The notes: a model not told the origin generated them from the sequence alone. A stretch of DNA of 64,000 nt from Gemmatimonadetes bacterium T265 (GCA_019973575.1 BPUI01000005.1:144827-208826), one strand, 5' to 3'. Numbered from the stretch's first letter, positions 44,700 through 53,379 are shown. Translations and numbers: made by a program.

Positions 44700-45350
44700 T
44701 CAGCGCGACGGCCCGTCCGTCCGGGGCGCGTCGGTGTCGCGCGCGCGCCGCGCGCTCCCTTCGGCGTACGTCGTGAAGCGGTCCGGCGCGTCCGGGCGCG
44801 CCATCTCGAAGGTGACGTGGAGCGTGTCCGCCCCCCGGGCCGCGTACGTGAGGCGGAAGGTCGGCGCGCCCGCCCCGCCCGCGCTCACGAACTGCGCGAC
44901 GCCCGCCGGCGTCCCGGGCCGGGCCGCGTACGCGATCACGTGGCCCTCGCTGTCGAAGTGCATCGCGCGCAGGCCGCCGCCCGCCGGGTCGGGGAAGATC
45001 GTCATCGCCACGTCGAGCGTGTCGCACTCGCCCGTGCGGGGCCGGACGATGACGGTGTGGTCCCGCCGCGAGAGCACCTTGCCGCCGAGGTCGCGCGTGA
45101 TCGCGAAGGTGCCCCGGCTCCGCACCGGCCCGGGGCCGTCGAGGCTGACCCACCGCCCGACGAGGAAGCCGAGGGGCGCCAGCGGGTCCGGGGCCGGCGA
45201 CGCGTGGGCGGCCGGCGCGGGCGACGCGCTCGGCGCGGACGCCTGCGCGGCGGCGCGGACGCCGGACGCGCAGAGCAGCAGGGCGACCAGCGGGGCGGGC
45301 CGCGCCGGCGCGCGGCGGGCGGTGGACGACGTCGAACGGCGGGTGGGCAT
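44700..45350 (-). CDS. Exported DUF1579-like protein
   Basis: A 216-residue exported protein. A signal peptide is visible (APLVALLLCASGVRAAAQA, cut near residue 36). After a Ser/Pro/Ala linker the domain begins LAPLGFLVGRWVSLDGPGP, followed by the strands GTFAITRDLGGKVLSRRDHTV, DVAMTIFPDP and LRAMHFDSEGHVIAY, a lipocalin-like barrel pattern seen in DUF1579 and related periplasmic proteins. Ligand unknown. The last 20 residues are low complexity. Stop TGA at 44700. Confidence 0.65.
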   Translation of the reverse strand: MPTRRSTSSTARRAPARPAPLVALLLCASGVRAAAQASAPSASPAPAAHASPAPDPLAPLGFLVGRWVSLDGPGPVRSRGTFAITRDLGGKVLSRRDHTVIVRPRTGECDTLDVAMTIFPDPAGGGLRAMHFDSEGHVIAYAARPGTPAGVAQFVSAGGAGAPTFRLTYAARGADTLHVTFEMARPDAPDRFTTYAEGSARRARDTDAPRTDGPSR

Positions 45351-45524
45351 CAGGGCGGGGGCGACGGGGTGAGCGGGGCACGAACGAAACGGCGAACACG
45401 GGCGGCCGGGCGACGCGGGACGCCCACGGACGGCGTGGCCCTCGCGGGCCGGGCACCGCGGGCACGGGAGCCGTGCCGCTCGACGTGCGGCGGCGGGTGT
45501 CGCGGGGCGAGGCGGGACGACGCG

Positions 45525-46880
45525 TTAGGCGTACGCCGGCGCGAGCGCCGCGCGCCGGCCTTCCAGCGCCGCGCGCAGCGCCGGGTCGGTCGTGAGGGCG
45601 AGGGCGCGCGCGTACGCGGCGTCCGCGCCGGCGTCCCCGGCGCGCGCGAGCACCGCGGCGCGCGCGGCCCAGTACGGCTGGTAGCGCGCGAGCCGCGGGT
45701 CCGCGGCGAGGGGCGCGAGGGCCGCCAGACCGGCCGCAGCCCCGCGCGCCTCCATCACGGCCACCGCGCGGTTGAGCGCCACGACCGGCGAGCGCGTGCG
45801 GCCGAGGAGCGCGTCGTAGCACGCGACGATCGCCGGCCAGTCCGTACGCCCGGTGCCCGCCCGCGCCGCGTGCGCCGACTGGATCGCGGCCTCGAGTTGG
45901 AAGCGCCCGACGCGGCCGCCCGCGAAGGCGGCCGCCAGCACCGCCTCGGCCTCCGCGATCCGCGCCGCGTCCCAGCGCCCCACGTCCTGCTCGGACAGCG
46001 GGACGTACGCGCCCGCCGCGTCGCGCCGGGCGTCGCGGCGCGATTCGGCGTAGAGCAGGAGCGCCAGCAGCCCGAGCGCCTCCGGCTCGCCGGGGCAGAG
46101 CGCCGCGAGCGCCCGCGCGAGCCAGAGCACCTCGTCGGCGCACGCGCGCCGGGCGGGGTCCGCCGGGTCCGCCCACGCGTCCGCGTAGGCGCCGGCGAGC
46201 GCCTCGAGCACCGCGTCGAGGCGCGCCGGGAACTCCTCGGGCGGCGGGACCCGGAACGGGATGCCCGCGTCGCGGATCTTGCGCTTGGCCCGCACCAGGC
46301 GCTGCGCCATCGCGGCCGGCGCGACGAGACACGCCGCCGCGATCCGCGCCGCGTCCAGGCCGAGCACCGCCTGCAGCATGAGCGGCGCCCGGACGGCGCG
46401 GTCGAGGGCCGGGTGCGCGCACGCGAACAGGAGCCCGAGCCGCGCGTCCGGCACGGGCGCCCCGTCAGCGTCCCACGCGTCCCAGGCGTGCGCCCCGGGC
46501 GATCGATCCCACACCGCCGCCGCGGCCGCACCCTGCTCGGCCGCACCCTGCTCGGCCGCGACGTGCGCGGCGTACGCGGCGTGCACGCCCGCGTGCTTGC
46601 CGCGGTCGAGCAGGCGGCGGCGGGCCGTCGTCACGAGCCACCCCTCGGGCGAGGCCGGCACGCCCTGCGCGGGCCAGCGCTCGAGCGCGGCCACGAGCGC
46701 CTCGGACAGCGCGTCCTCGGCGGCGGCGAGGTCCCGGGTGCGCGCGGCGAGGACCGCCAGGAGCTTGCCATAGCTCTCACGCGCCACGCGCTCGACCGCG
46801 CGGTCCACCGCGGAGTCGACGGCGGGATCCAAGGGACGGGGCACGCGCGACGGCGGGGGCACGCCGGGAGACCGCACCAC
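45525..46880 (-). CDS. ECF-type RNA polymerase sigma factor with DUF6596 extension
   Basis: A 451-residue sigma factor of the long ECF group that carries a C-terminal DUF6596/TPR-like region. Residues 20 to 75 are sigma region 2 (YGKLLAVLAARTRDLAAAEDALSEALVAALERWP, GWLVTTARRRLLDR), and residues 155 to 205 are region 4 (LMLQAVLGLDAARIAAACLVAPAAMAQRLVRAKRKI). The rest is helical (VVALNRAVAVMEARG, LADPRLARYQPYWAARA). It always pairs with a YCII-type gene, here immediately upstream. Start is one of two adjacent GTGs (46880 or 46877). The TAA stop sits in a GTTAGGC motif. Confidence 0.88.
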   Translation of the reverse strand: MVRSPGVPPPSRVPRPLDPAVDSAVDRAVERVARESYGKLLAVLAARTRDLAAAEDALSEALVAALERWPAQGVPASPEGWLVTTARRRLLDRGKHAGVHAAYAAHVAAEQGAAEQGAAAAAVWDRSPGAHAWDAWDADGAPVPDARLGLLFACAHPALDRAVRAPLMLQAVLGLDAARIAAACLVAPAAMAQRLVRAKRKIRDAGIPFRVPPPEEFPARLDAVLEALAGAYADAWADPADPARRACADEVLWLARALAALCPGEPEALGLLALLLYAESRRDARRDAAGAYVPLSEQDVGRWDAARIAEAEAVLAAAFAGGRVGRFQLEAAIQSAHAARAGTGRTDWPAIVACYDALLGRTRSPVVALNRAVAVMEARGAAAGLAALAPLAADPRLARYQPYWAARAAVLARAGDAGADAAYARALALTTDPALRAALEGRRAALAPAYA

Positions 46881-46881
46881 G

Positions 46882-47235
46882 TTAGGCGGCGATCCGCAGC
46901 ATCGGCCGTACCTCGACGGCCCCGCCCCGCACGGCCGGGCACTGGCGCGCCCACTGGAGCGCCGCGTCGAGGTCGGGCACGTCGACCAGGAAGTAGCCCG
47001 CGAGCTGCTCCTTCGTCTCGGCGAACGGGCCGTCGAGGACCTGGAGCTCGCCGCCCACGGCGCGGACGGTGGTCGCGGTGTCCACGGGCTGCAGGGGCCC
47101 GCTGTGCAGGAGCACTCCCGCGCCCTCGAGCGCGGCGACGTAGGCGCCGTACGCGGCGTACATGGCGCCGCGTTCGGCGGGGGGCAGCGCGGCGGCCTGG
47201 GTCTGGTCGCCGTAGAGCAGGAGCATGTAGTGCAC
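46882..47235 (-). CDS. YCII-related protein, partner of the sigma factor
   Basis: A 117-residue protein of the YCII-related (DGPF) family, with the defining phrase LQVLDGPFAETKEQLAGYFLVDVPDLDAALQWA. It starts at GTG 47235, giving the usual HYMLLLYGDQ opening, with GGAGG ten bases upstream. These proteins normally precede a long ECF sigma factor, as here with a one-base gap, and are thought to modulate it; the mechanism is not settled. The stop lies within a GTTAGGC motif shared with the region between the two genes. Confidence 0.9.
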   Translation of the reverse strand: MHYMLLLYGDQTQAAALPPAERGAMYAAYGAYVAALEGAGVLLHSGPLQPVDTATTVRAVGGELQVLDGPFAETKEQLAGYFLVDVPDLDAALQWARQCPAVRGGAVEVRPMLRIAA

Positions 47236-47830
47236 GAACGCGGATCCTCCACACGTAGGGGGGCGCGGGGCGGACGCCGTGGTGGATCCACGGGCGGGCG
47301 CATCGGGCGGGCGGACGCCGGCCACCCGTCCCCGCACCGCAGTGACGACCGGGCGCGCACGCAATCGACACCCGGGGCCAATCTCACACCGCGCACGGCG
47401 CCACGGAGGACCCGGGGGCGGGCAGCGACACCTCGCGAACGCCATCCGAGCGCACACGAGTGCTGCGCCGGGCGGCGGGGTAGCTGCCACACCGACGCAC
47501 TCCGGCACGCGGTTGGGTGCCGCAGCGTCAACGCAATCGCGAACCGGCCGGCGCGCGCTCCCGAGCGCGTGCGTGAAACGCGCGGAACTCGATCGTCGGC
47601 GAGACTCGGGCACCCGATCCAGGGCGCGCAGCGGGCGGTGGACGCACGCAGATTACGGCGGCCAATACAAATCGACGATCACCCGCCACGCCTCGCACCG
47701 AAGTGCCTCGTCCCGAACGAACAACCCGTTCGGGCAGAGATGGGTCGCGCCGACGCGCTCGGAGCGCGCCGACATGCCAACCATCGCACGACGTAACGTG
47801 TCTACCCTCAGGCCCTCAGCACACTCCGGA
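47236..47830. other. Intergenic region between divergent sigma/YCII and DUF5694 genes
   Basis: 595 bp with no supported gene; open frames here are not protein-like. An 8-bp inverted repeat CCCGAACG / CGTTCGGG with a 7-base loop lies at 47712-47734, about 100 bp upstream of the DUF5694 start, and could be an operator or attenuator. Promoters of both units must lie in this stretch but are not clear by eye. Confidence 0.5.
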
Positions 47831-48646
47831 ATGCGACGCGCGATTCTCCGCCTGGGACTGGCCCTCGTGACGGCCGCGAGCTCGACGCTCGCCGCACAAG
47901 CGCAACCCCGGCCGGAACTGCTCATCGTCGGCAGCTATCACATGGCGAACCGCAACCACGACGTCTATAACATGCGCGCGGACGACGTGTCGTCGCCCGA
48001 CCGGCAGCGGCAAGTGGCGCAGGTGATCGAGGTGTTGAAGAAGTTCCGGCCGACGAAGATCGCGATCGAGGCCGATATCGACGACGGCGCGCGCGTCGAC
48101 CGCGAGTACGCCGAGTACCGCGCTGGCACGTACACGCTCTCGCGCGACGAGACCAACCAGCTCGGATACCGGCTGGCCCGCGAGCTCGGGCACCCGCGGG
48201 TGTACCCGGTGAACGCGTGGGCTGGGAACGACTTCCCGCTTTCGGCCGTGGGCGACTACGCCAAGGCGCGCGGGCAGGACGCGCGCTTTCGGGCGATCGT
48301 GGGCGAATGGGGCGCGGCGACACAGGAGCTGGACGACTACCTCAAGGCGCACAGCGTGCTGGAAACGCTGGAGCACGCGAACTCGGACGCGTTCGTCGCC
48401 GAGAACATGGGCCCGTATTTCGAGGTCGCGCGTCTCGGCGAGCCGGGCGATTACGCCGGGCCGGATCTGCTCGGCAACTACTACCTGCGGAACATCAGGA
48501 TTTACCGTAACATCGTCGGCCTGATCGCCTCGCGGGGTGAGCGCATTCTCGTGGTGTACGGCTATGGTCACCTCGGTTGGCTTCGGGAGATCGCGCACCA
48601 GGACCAGACGGTGCGTCTCAGAACGCTCAACGAGTTCGCGCGCTAG
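47831..48646 (+). CDS. Exported DUF5694 protein
   Basis: A 271-residue protein of the DUF5694 family. It has a signal peptide (RRAILRLGLALVTAASSTLAAQA, cut near residue 25), then the family core LLIVGSYHMANRNHDVYNMRADDV, FRPTKIAIEADIDD and the late VVYGYGHLGWLREI segment with a His that probably helps bind a ligand. The function is unknown; the fold resembles TraB/PrgY-like proteases. ATG 47831 is chosen because upstream sequence is not protein-like. It is a single-gene unit. Confidence 0.82.
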   Translation: MRRAILRLGLALVTAASSTLAAQAQPRPELLIVGSYHMANRNHDVYNMRADDVSSPDRQRQVAQVIEVLKKFRPTKIAIEADIDDGARVDREYAEYRAGTYTLSRDETNQLGYRLARELGHPRVYPVNAWAGNDFPLSAVGDYAKARGQDARFRAIVGEWGAATQELDDYLKAHSVLETLEHANSDAFVAENMGPYFEVARLGEPGDYAGPDLLGNYYLRNIRIYRNIVGLIASRGERILVVYGYGHLGWLREIAHQDQTVRLRTLNEFAR

Positions 48647-48802
48647 CACGCGTGCGCCGAGCAGCCGTCCAATAGGCGTAGCGCGGAACGCGGCCGGTTT
48701 CTGAGGCGAGCCGGCTGCGCGCGGCAGCGTGACTCAGAACTCGTCGATGCGCGAGTGCGGCCCAACACCTGAGACACGCGGCCCGCGGCCGCAGAACCGA
48801 CC

Positions 48803-48912
48803 GCATACTGGTGGCGAATTCCCCCAAGCATTGAACCTGCGAGGGAGCCGCCCCGATCTCTCCGAACGGGCGGCACCGGCTCCTCTTAGGGCCGCCGAAA
48901 GCTCCCCCCGGT
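48803..48912 (+). mobile_element. Decayed copy of the 114-bp MITE-like element
   Basis: The left end ATACTGGTGGCGAATTC (48805-48821) matches the terminal repeat of the intact copies exactly. The right half keeps GGCACCGGCTC and GGGCCGCCGAA in the same order and distance, but the right terminal repeat has decayed (GCTCCCCCC in place of TTCGCCACC). Confidence 0.7.
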
Positions 48913-48952
48913 ACGACGGCTATTACGGCCGACTACGAGCCGGCGCCCGCGC

Positions 48953-48980
48953 TTGACAAAGCATAAGCAGTGACTTATGT
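48953..48980 (+). promoter_or_regulatory. Promoter with operator for the ArsR-family operon
   Basis: TTGACA (48953-48958) and TTATGT (48975-48980) are spaced by 16 bp. The inverted repeat CATAAG-cagtga-CTTATG (48962-48979) covers the spacer and the -10 box, as expected for autorepression. The ATG at 48988 is only eight bases past the -10 box, so the transcript is probably leaderless. Confidence 0.65.
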
Positions 48981-48987
48981 ATCGCCC

Positions 48988-49311
48988 ATGCGACGTGGGG
49001 CCGAGCACCAGGTGTTCCAGGCGCTCGCCGACCCGAGCCGCCGGGCGATCTACGAGGCGCTCGCCCGCGGCGAGGCGGCGGTCCAGGACATCACCGTGCG
49101 CTTCGCGCTCTCGCAGCCCGCGGTCTCCCAGCATCTCGCCACGTTGAAGGCGGCCGGCTTGGTGAGCGGCCGGCGCGAGGGGCGCCACGTCTACTACCGG
49201 GTCGAGCCGCGCGGGCTCGAGCCGCTCGTCGACTGGATCGCGTACTACCGCGCGTTCTGGACGGAGCACGTCGACCGCCTCGAACACCTCCTGGAGCGGA
49301 TGGACGGATGA
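48988..49311 (+). CDS. ArsR-family transcriptional repressor
   Basis: A 107-residue winged-helix repressor of the ArsR family. The core reads VFQALADPSRRAIYEALARG, then VQDITVRFALSQPAVSQHLATLKAAGLVSGRREGRHVYY, a complete helix-turn-helix and wing. It has no metal-binding cysteines and is of the type that pairs with an SRPBCC gene, here overlapping by four bases. It should repress its own promoter through the palindrome at 48962. The ligand is unknown. Confidence 0.93.
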   Translation: MRRGAEHQVFQALADPSRRAIYEALARGEAAVQDITVRFALSQPAVSQHLATLKAAGLVSGRREGRHVYYRVEPRGLEPLVDWIAYYRAFWTEHVDRLEHLLERMDG

Positions 49312-49799
49312 CGACGACCACCGACATGACCACCCCCGACATCTCCGAACGCACCGCCGGTGACCCCGAGCAAGGGGACAGGACCTCCCTGTCGCTCGAG
49401 TACGACCTGTCGCACCCGCCGGAGAAGGTGTGGCGCGCGCTCACCGACCCGGCACTCCTCGCGGAGTGGCTGCTGCCGGTCGTCGGGTTCCGGCCCGAGC
49501 CGGGCACGGCGTTCATGTTCCGGACGCAGGCCTACCCCGGGTGGGACGGCACCGTGCACGGCGAGGTCCTCGAGGTCGAGCCGCACCGGACGCTCCGCTA
49601 CGCGTGGCACGTCCCCTTCGCGGGCGCCCCCCTGGACACCGTCGTCGCGTTCACGCTCGCACCCACGCCGTCGGGCACACGCCTGACCATCGTGCAGTCG
49701 GGCTTCGCACCGGGCCAGCAGCGCGCGTTGGGCGGCGCGCGCTACGGCTGGACCCTGATGGCGGGCAAGCTCACCACCCTGCTTGCGAGGACGTCATGA
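49308..49799 (+). CDS. SRPBCC (AHSA1-type) protein
   Basis: A 163-residue protein with an AHSA1/SRPBCC ligand-binding fold. Visible signatures are LEYDLSHPPEKVWRALTDPALLAEWLLP, the strand PGWDGTVHGEVLEVEPHRTLRYAWH and the C-terminal helix RYGWTLMAGKLTTLL. Such genes are usually co-transcribed with an ArsR-type repressor and are described as stress or ligand-binding proteins. Its ends overlap both neighbours by four bases, so the four genes 48988 to 50487 form one coupled operon. Confidence 0.9.
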   Translation: MTTTTDMTTPDISERTAGDPEQGDRTSLSLEYDLSHPPEKVWRALTDPALLAEWLLPVVGFRPEPGTAFMFRTQAYPGWDGTVHGEVLEVEPHRTLRYAWHVPFAGAPLDTVVAFTLAPTPSGTRLTIVQSGFAPGQQRALGGARYGWTLMAGKLTTLLARTS

Positions 49800-50080
49800 G
49801 CAACCAGATGCGCCCGACCCCTCGCTCGGTCTCGATCGCCTTCGCGGCGGCCGTCGCCGCCAACTTCGCCGCCCTGGGACTCGGACGCGGGCAACCGCCG
49901 CCCGCCTGGGTGCCCTACGCCCCGCTCCTCCCGTGCGCCGTGCTGCTCACCGGCCTGTGCCTGTTCGCGCTGCCGTCCGCCGCCCGGCGGCGCTCCGCAC
50001 CACGCGGCCAGACGGGCGGCGCGCAGGCCGGGGCGCTGGGCGGCGCGCGGCCCAGCCCCCACGGCCGCCCCGTCCGATGA
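49796..50080 (+). CDS. Small membrane protein
   Basis: A 94-residue protein with two hydrophobic segments (SIAFAAAVAANFAALGLG, near residue 15, and YAPLLPCAVLLTGLCLFAL, near residue 45) and a basic, disordered tail rich in Arg, Gly and Ala. It resembles no named family. Coupled by 4-bp overlaps to the SRPBCC gene and the DUF1801 gene, so it is probably expressed with them. Confidence 0.6.
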   Translation: MSNQMRPTPRSVSIAFAAAVAANFAALGLGRGQPPPAWVPYAPLLPCAVLLTGLCLFALPSAARRRSAPRGQTGGAQAGALGGARPSPHGRPVR

Positions 50081-50487
50081 CGGGGCACGACGTGGAGCAC
50101 GACGCTCCCGCGGGCGACCGGCGCGACGCCATGCTCGCGCGCGTCCGCGCGCTGATCACGGCGGCCGACCCCGCGATCGTCGAAGAGCGGAAGTGGAAGA
50201 AGCCGTCGAACGGGATGACCGGGGTGCCGGTCTGGTCGCGGGACGGTATCGTCTGCACCGGCGAGACCTACAAACAGGTCGTCAAGCTGACGTTCGCGCG
50301 GGGCGCGGCGCTGAAGGACCCCGCGCGCCTGTTCAACGCGAGCCGCGACGGCGCGACGCGGCGCGCCATCGACCTCCGCACGGGGGACTCCATCGACGAG
50401 GCGGCGTTCCAGGCCCTCATCCGCGCGGCGGTGGCGCTGAACGTGGCGGGCCGCGAGCCGATATCCCGCAGGCGCGGACGGCAGTAG
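50077..50487 (+). CDS. DUF1801-domain protein
   Basis: A 136-residue protein with a DUF1801 (YdhG-like) domain: RDAMLARVRALITAADPAIVEERKWKKPS, PVWSRDGIVCTGETYKQVVKLTF and RLFNASRDGATRRAIDL are the family phrases. Members are small cytosolic proteins of unknown function, commonly next to ArsR/SRPBCC genes. It is last of the four-gene operon begun by the ArsR-family repressor. No unusual features. Confidence 0.85.
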   Translation: MTGHDVEHDAPAGDRRDAMLARVRALITAADPAIVEERKWKKPSNGMTGVPVWSRDGIVCTGETYKQVVKLTFARGAALKDPARLFNASRDGATRRAIDLRTGDSIDEAAFQALIRAAVALNVAGREPISRRRGRQ

Positions 50488-50628
50488 CCGCTCAGAAACC
50501 ACCCGGACCGAATGCCGACGCGCGCGCCGGGCGCGCCCATCGCCCGGGCCGTACGTCGCCCGGCGCGCCCGCGCGGCGACCGCGTGCCGCACGCCCTCCC
50601 GGCGGGCGCGTCCGCCGGCGCCACCGGT

Positions 50629-51438
50629 TCACGCGGAGGCGAAGGTGATCAAGTGGTCGTCCGCGATCTGCCCGAGGACCTGCGTCGGGGGCCCGCCCCC
50701 GAGCTGATGAAAGTCCTTGATCAGGTGCATCTGGTCGTAGTACCCGACGTGGTGGGCGATCGCCAGCCAACTCGCGCGCCCGCGTCGCCGCTGGTGGATC
50801 GCGCGCTGGAAGCGGGAGATCCGGGCCAGCGCCTTGGGGGCCAGGCCGACCAGCTCCAGCGCCTTGCGCTCCAGCTGCCGCTCCCCGACCCCCGCCCACC
50901 GGGCGGCGGCGCTCACGCCGGACGTGCCGGACGCCAGCCGGTGCAGCGCACGGGCCGCCGGCGGCAGCGGCGCCGAGCGGCCGAGGCGGTGCAGCAGGAA
51001 CGCGTCCAAGGCGCGGACCCGCTCGGCGAAGGAGCGCAGATTGCCCAGCTGCTCATACAGCGCGGACATCCGCGACCCGAAGACGGCGTGGCCCTCCGCT
51101 CCGGCGCCTCGGAACGGCGCGACCGGGAGTCCGAAGAGCCGGTGCAGGCCCATCGGCCGGAAGAGGACGACCAGCGCTTGCACCCGGTCGCGCAGCAGCA
51201 GGCGGACGTTCAGCGCGTCGATCGGCCCGACGAGCGTCGCCCCCCACGCGGGACGGAGCAGACCCGTGCCGTAGGCCGTCACGTCGTACGGGGCGGCGAA
51301 CTGGAACTCGAGCATCGTGCCCGCGCGGGGCACCACCGGCTCGGGGACCGCCCGATCGCCCGGCACGAGGTCCCGCTGCACGTAGCCGTCGAGGAACGGC
51401 CGCAGCAGGACGTCCGGCGCCGCGGTCTGGACCGTCAT
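50629..51438 (-). CDS. AraC-family transcriptional regulator (DUF6597-type)
   Basis: A 269-residue AraC regulator. The N-terminal half has the small beta domain LRPFLDGYVQRDLVPGDR and VPRAGTMLEFQFAAPY, followed by VVLFRPMGLHRLFGLP, which matches the DUF6597-type sensor. The DNA-binding part is VSAAARWAGVGERQLERKALELVGLAPKALARISRFQ and ASWLAIAHHVGYYDQMHLIKDFHQLGG. It is followed, 21 bp beyond its start on the same strand, by the exported NTF2-like gene, so the two could share a transcript, with the regulator second. Confidence 0.87.
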   Translation of the reverse strand: MTVQTAAPDVLLRPFLDGYVQRDLVPGDRAVPEPVVPRAGTMLEFQFAAPYDVTAYGTGLLRPAWGATLVGPIDALNVRLLLRDRVQALVVLFRPMGLHRLFGLPVAPFRGAGAEGHAVFGSRMSALYEQLGNLRSFAERVRALDAFLLHRLGRSAPLPPAARALHRLASGTSGVSAAARWAGVGERQLERKALELVGLAPKALARISRFQRAIHQRRRGRASWLAIAHHVGYYDQMHLIKDFHQLGGGPPTQVLGQIADDHLITFASA

Positions 51439-51459
51439 GCGGGGGCCGGCGCGGACGCG

Positions 51460-52035
51460 CTACGGGCGCTGCCCCGCATGCGCGAACGGGAGATCGATCG
51501 GCTCCACGTTGTGGAGGTCCACTTCCGCCGCCTGCCAGCCGGTGCCGCTCCGCCGCAAGGTGTAGGACACGATCATGTCGTCGAGCGTCGTCGGATCGAT
51601 GGTGCCGTCGGGGTGCATGACCGGGTTCTGCCAGCGCGCGTGCAGGACCAGCACGTCCGGCGCGAGGCGGCGGACGTCGAGCAGGTGCAGCGGGGGGCAG
51701 GTCACCGCGTGGAACGGCCCGCGCGCGCCGTGCAAGAACCCGAGCGCGTGCTCCAGGGCGTCCCGGCCGGTCACCACCGTGCCGAACCGGTTCACCGTGA
51801 CGGCGTCCGCCGTGTGCAGTCGGGCCAGGGCATGCGCGTCGTGGCGGTTCCAGGCGTCGTCCCAGTGTCGGAGGAAGGCGGCGGCGACGGCCGCGTCGTC
51901 CGCCGGGTCGACCGATGGGTCGGCGGCAGCACCGGCGGACGGCGTGGCCGATGTCGCCGCGGCCAGCACGGGCGTCGCGGCGAGCGCGGTCGCCGCGACG
52001 AGAAAGGTACGCCGGGAGGTGGAGTGGGTGGTCAT
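51460..52035 (-). CDS. Exported SnoaL/NTF2-like protein (SgcJ/EcaC type)
   Basis: A 191-residue protein with a twin-arginine-like leader (SRRTFLVAATALAATPVLA) and an NTF2-like domain of the SgcJ/EcaC group: AAVAAAFLRHWDDAWNRHDAHALARLHTADAVTVNRFG, TGRDALEHALGFLHG and the late strand VSYTLRRSGTGWQAAEVD. Such domains bind small hydrophobic ligands or dimerise with regulators. ATG 52035 is chosen because it gives the RR leader. It lies upstream of the AraC gene on the same strand. Confidence 0.8.
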   Translation of the reverse strand: MTTHSTSRRTFLVAATALAATPVLAAATSATPSAGAAADPSVDPADDAAVAAAFLRHWDDAWNRHDAHALARLHTADAVTVNRFGTVVTGRDALEHALGFLHGARGPFHAVTCPPLHLLDVRRLAPDVLVLHARWQNPVMHPDGTIDPTTLDDMIVSYTLRRSGTGWQAAEVDLHNVEPIDLPFAHAGQRP

Positions 52036-52658
52036 GGCCGGCAGCGTACGGCGGCGGCGACGGCCGCGCCTAGTACAAACCCGACACCGCGCGAGCCCCG
52101 GCTCGTGACGCGGCCGGCGCCGTGGCGCGAGCGCCCGCTCGCGCCAGCGCCGCCCGCGCGCACCGCCACCACTCCGCGGCGTCTGGTAAACCCGCACGTT
52201 CTGTGACGGACGTGCGGCCGGCGCGGCGCATCAGCGGTTCACGCTCGGCGAACGCGGGCGAGTTTCGAGACGCACGCGTCGGCGAGGTGCCCTGGGATCA
52301 CAACTCGTCCGAGCTCCGGTCTGGCCTAACGCGCGAGACACCCGGCCACACGCCGCAGAAAGGACCGGATGCTGGTGGCGAATTCGGACGCGACCCCGTG
52401 GTTCGGGGAGCGCCGCCCTGTCGTCCACTCGGAGGTGGCACCGGCTCGCCTCGGGGCCGCCGAATTCGCCACCAGTATCCGCTGGTCTCATCGCCACGAG
52501 CGAACGGAGTCCCGCGCACGGCCGCGCTCGGGACCGCGACCGCGTCGCCACCGTCGCGAGTTCCTGGGTGACGTCCGGACGACCGCCGGCATCGAATCCT
52601 GAGATGCGCAGGGTACTCCGCCGCCCTGTGCACCGCCCGCGCGCGGACTCCGGCTCGG
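52036..52658. other. Intergenic region with MITE copy
   Basis: 623 bp between two minus-strand units. It holds the intact element copy at 52367-52480 and one GCCTAAC motif at 52324. Outside these I see no gene. The 75 bp left of the element resemble the left flank of the decayed copy at 48803, so a longer, older repeat may surround both. Confidence 0.55.
52367..52480 (+). mobile_element. 114-bp MITE-like element, copy A
   Basis: Terminal inverted repeats of 21 bp (left end GGATGCTGGTGGCGAATTC, right end its complement with one mismatch) enclose a 72-bp GC-rich core with no coding capacity. The whole element is identical, in reverse orientation, to the copy at 60536 except for one base in the left end. 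No target duplication is clear. Confidence 0.85.
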
Positions 52659-53333
52659 CTACGCGTCCAAGTGGATGATCCCGCGCTGCAGTGCCACCGT
52701 CACGGCTTCGGTGCGGTCGCCGGCCTCGAGCTTCTGGAGAATGTGCAGCACGTGCACCTTCACAGTCGCCTCCGTACGGCCGATGGCGGCGGCAATCTCT
52801 TTGTTCCGCAATCCGCCGCACATCAACCGCAGCACCTCCACCTCGCGCTCGGTGAGTTCGACGCGCGGCGTGAACTGCGCGAGGCGTTGCGCGACGGCGC
52901 CCGGGAGCACGCGCTCGCCCCGGTGCACGGCGCGGATGGCCTCGACGACCTCGTTGCGCAGGACGGCTTTCAGCAGGTACCCGCGCGCGCCGGCCTCGAG
53001 CGCGCGGTGGATGTCGGCGTCGCCTTCGTAGGTCGTGAGGGCGATGAGGCGCGCGTCGGCGAACGCCGCCGTGATCGCGCGGATTGCCTCGGCCCCGCCC
53101 ATCCCCGGCATGCTCAGGTCCATGAGCGTCACGTCGGGCCGGTGGGCGCGGAAGAGCGTCACCGCCTCAACCCCGTTGCTCGCCTCGGCGACCAGCTGGA
53201 GGTCGGCGTGCAGGCCTAGCAGCGCCGCGAGCCCGTCGCGGAAGATCGGGTGGTCGTCGACCGTCATCACCCGGATCGGGCTGCTCGGCCCGCGGTCTGG
53301 TGCGGTCCCGGGTCCACCGGCGGTGGCGCGCAT
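52659..53333 (-). CDS. NarL/FixJ-type response regulator
   Basis: A 224-residue response regulator. The receiver domain has RVMTVDDHPIFRDGL with the acidic pair, the phosphoacceptor Asp72 in DVTLMDLSMPGM, and the Lys in GYLLKAV. The C-terminal LuxR-type helix-turn-helix is LTEREVEVLRLMCGGLRNKEIAAAIGRTEATVKVHVLHIL. It is the partner of the kinase gene that begins 46 bp upstream on the same strand. The ATG at 53333 lies a little upstream of the domain; the first 20 residues are a flexible leader. Confidence 0.93.
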   Translation of the reverse strand: MRATAGGPGTAPDRGPSSPIRVMTVDDHPIFRDGLAALLGLHADLQLVAEASNGVEAVTLFRAHRPDVTLMDLSMPGMGGAEAIRAITAAFADARLIALTTYEGDADIHRALEAGARGYLLKAVLRNEVVEAIRAVHRGERVLPGAVAQRLAQFTPRVELTEREVEVLRLMCGGLRNKEIAAAIGRTEATVKVHVLHILQKLEAGDRTEAVTVALQRGIIHLDA

Positions 53334-53379
53334 GACGAACGATCGACCGCCGCGGCCGCCGCGGCAATACGCCGTTGGG

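Larger units (their letters stand above)
48647..48987. other. Intergenic region with decayed MITE copy and ArsR promoter
   Basis: 341 bp between the DUF5694 and ArsR-family genes. It holds a decayed copy of the 114-bp element (48803-48912), and the 70 bp before it resemble the sequence before the copy at 52367 (shared CTCGTC, GAGACAC and GCAGAA blocks). The ArsR promoter is at 48953. Confidence 0.55.

Noticed and set aside
44605..46422. Minus-strand frame of 605 codons across two genes
   Set aside because: It is in a different frame from the firm sigma factor gene and the exported DUF1579-like gene and gives Arg/Gly/Ala-rich low-complexity protein.
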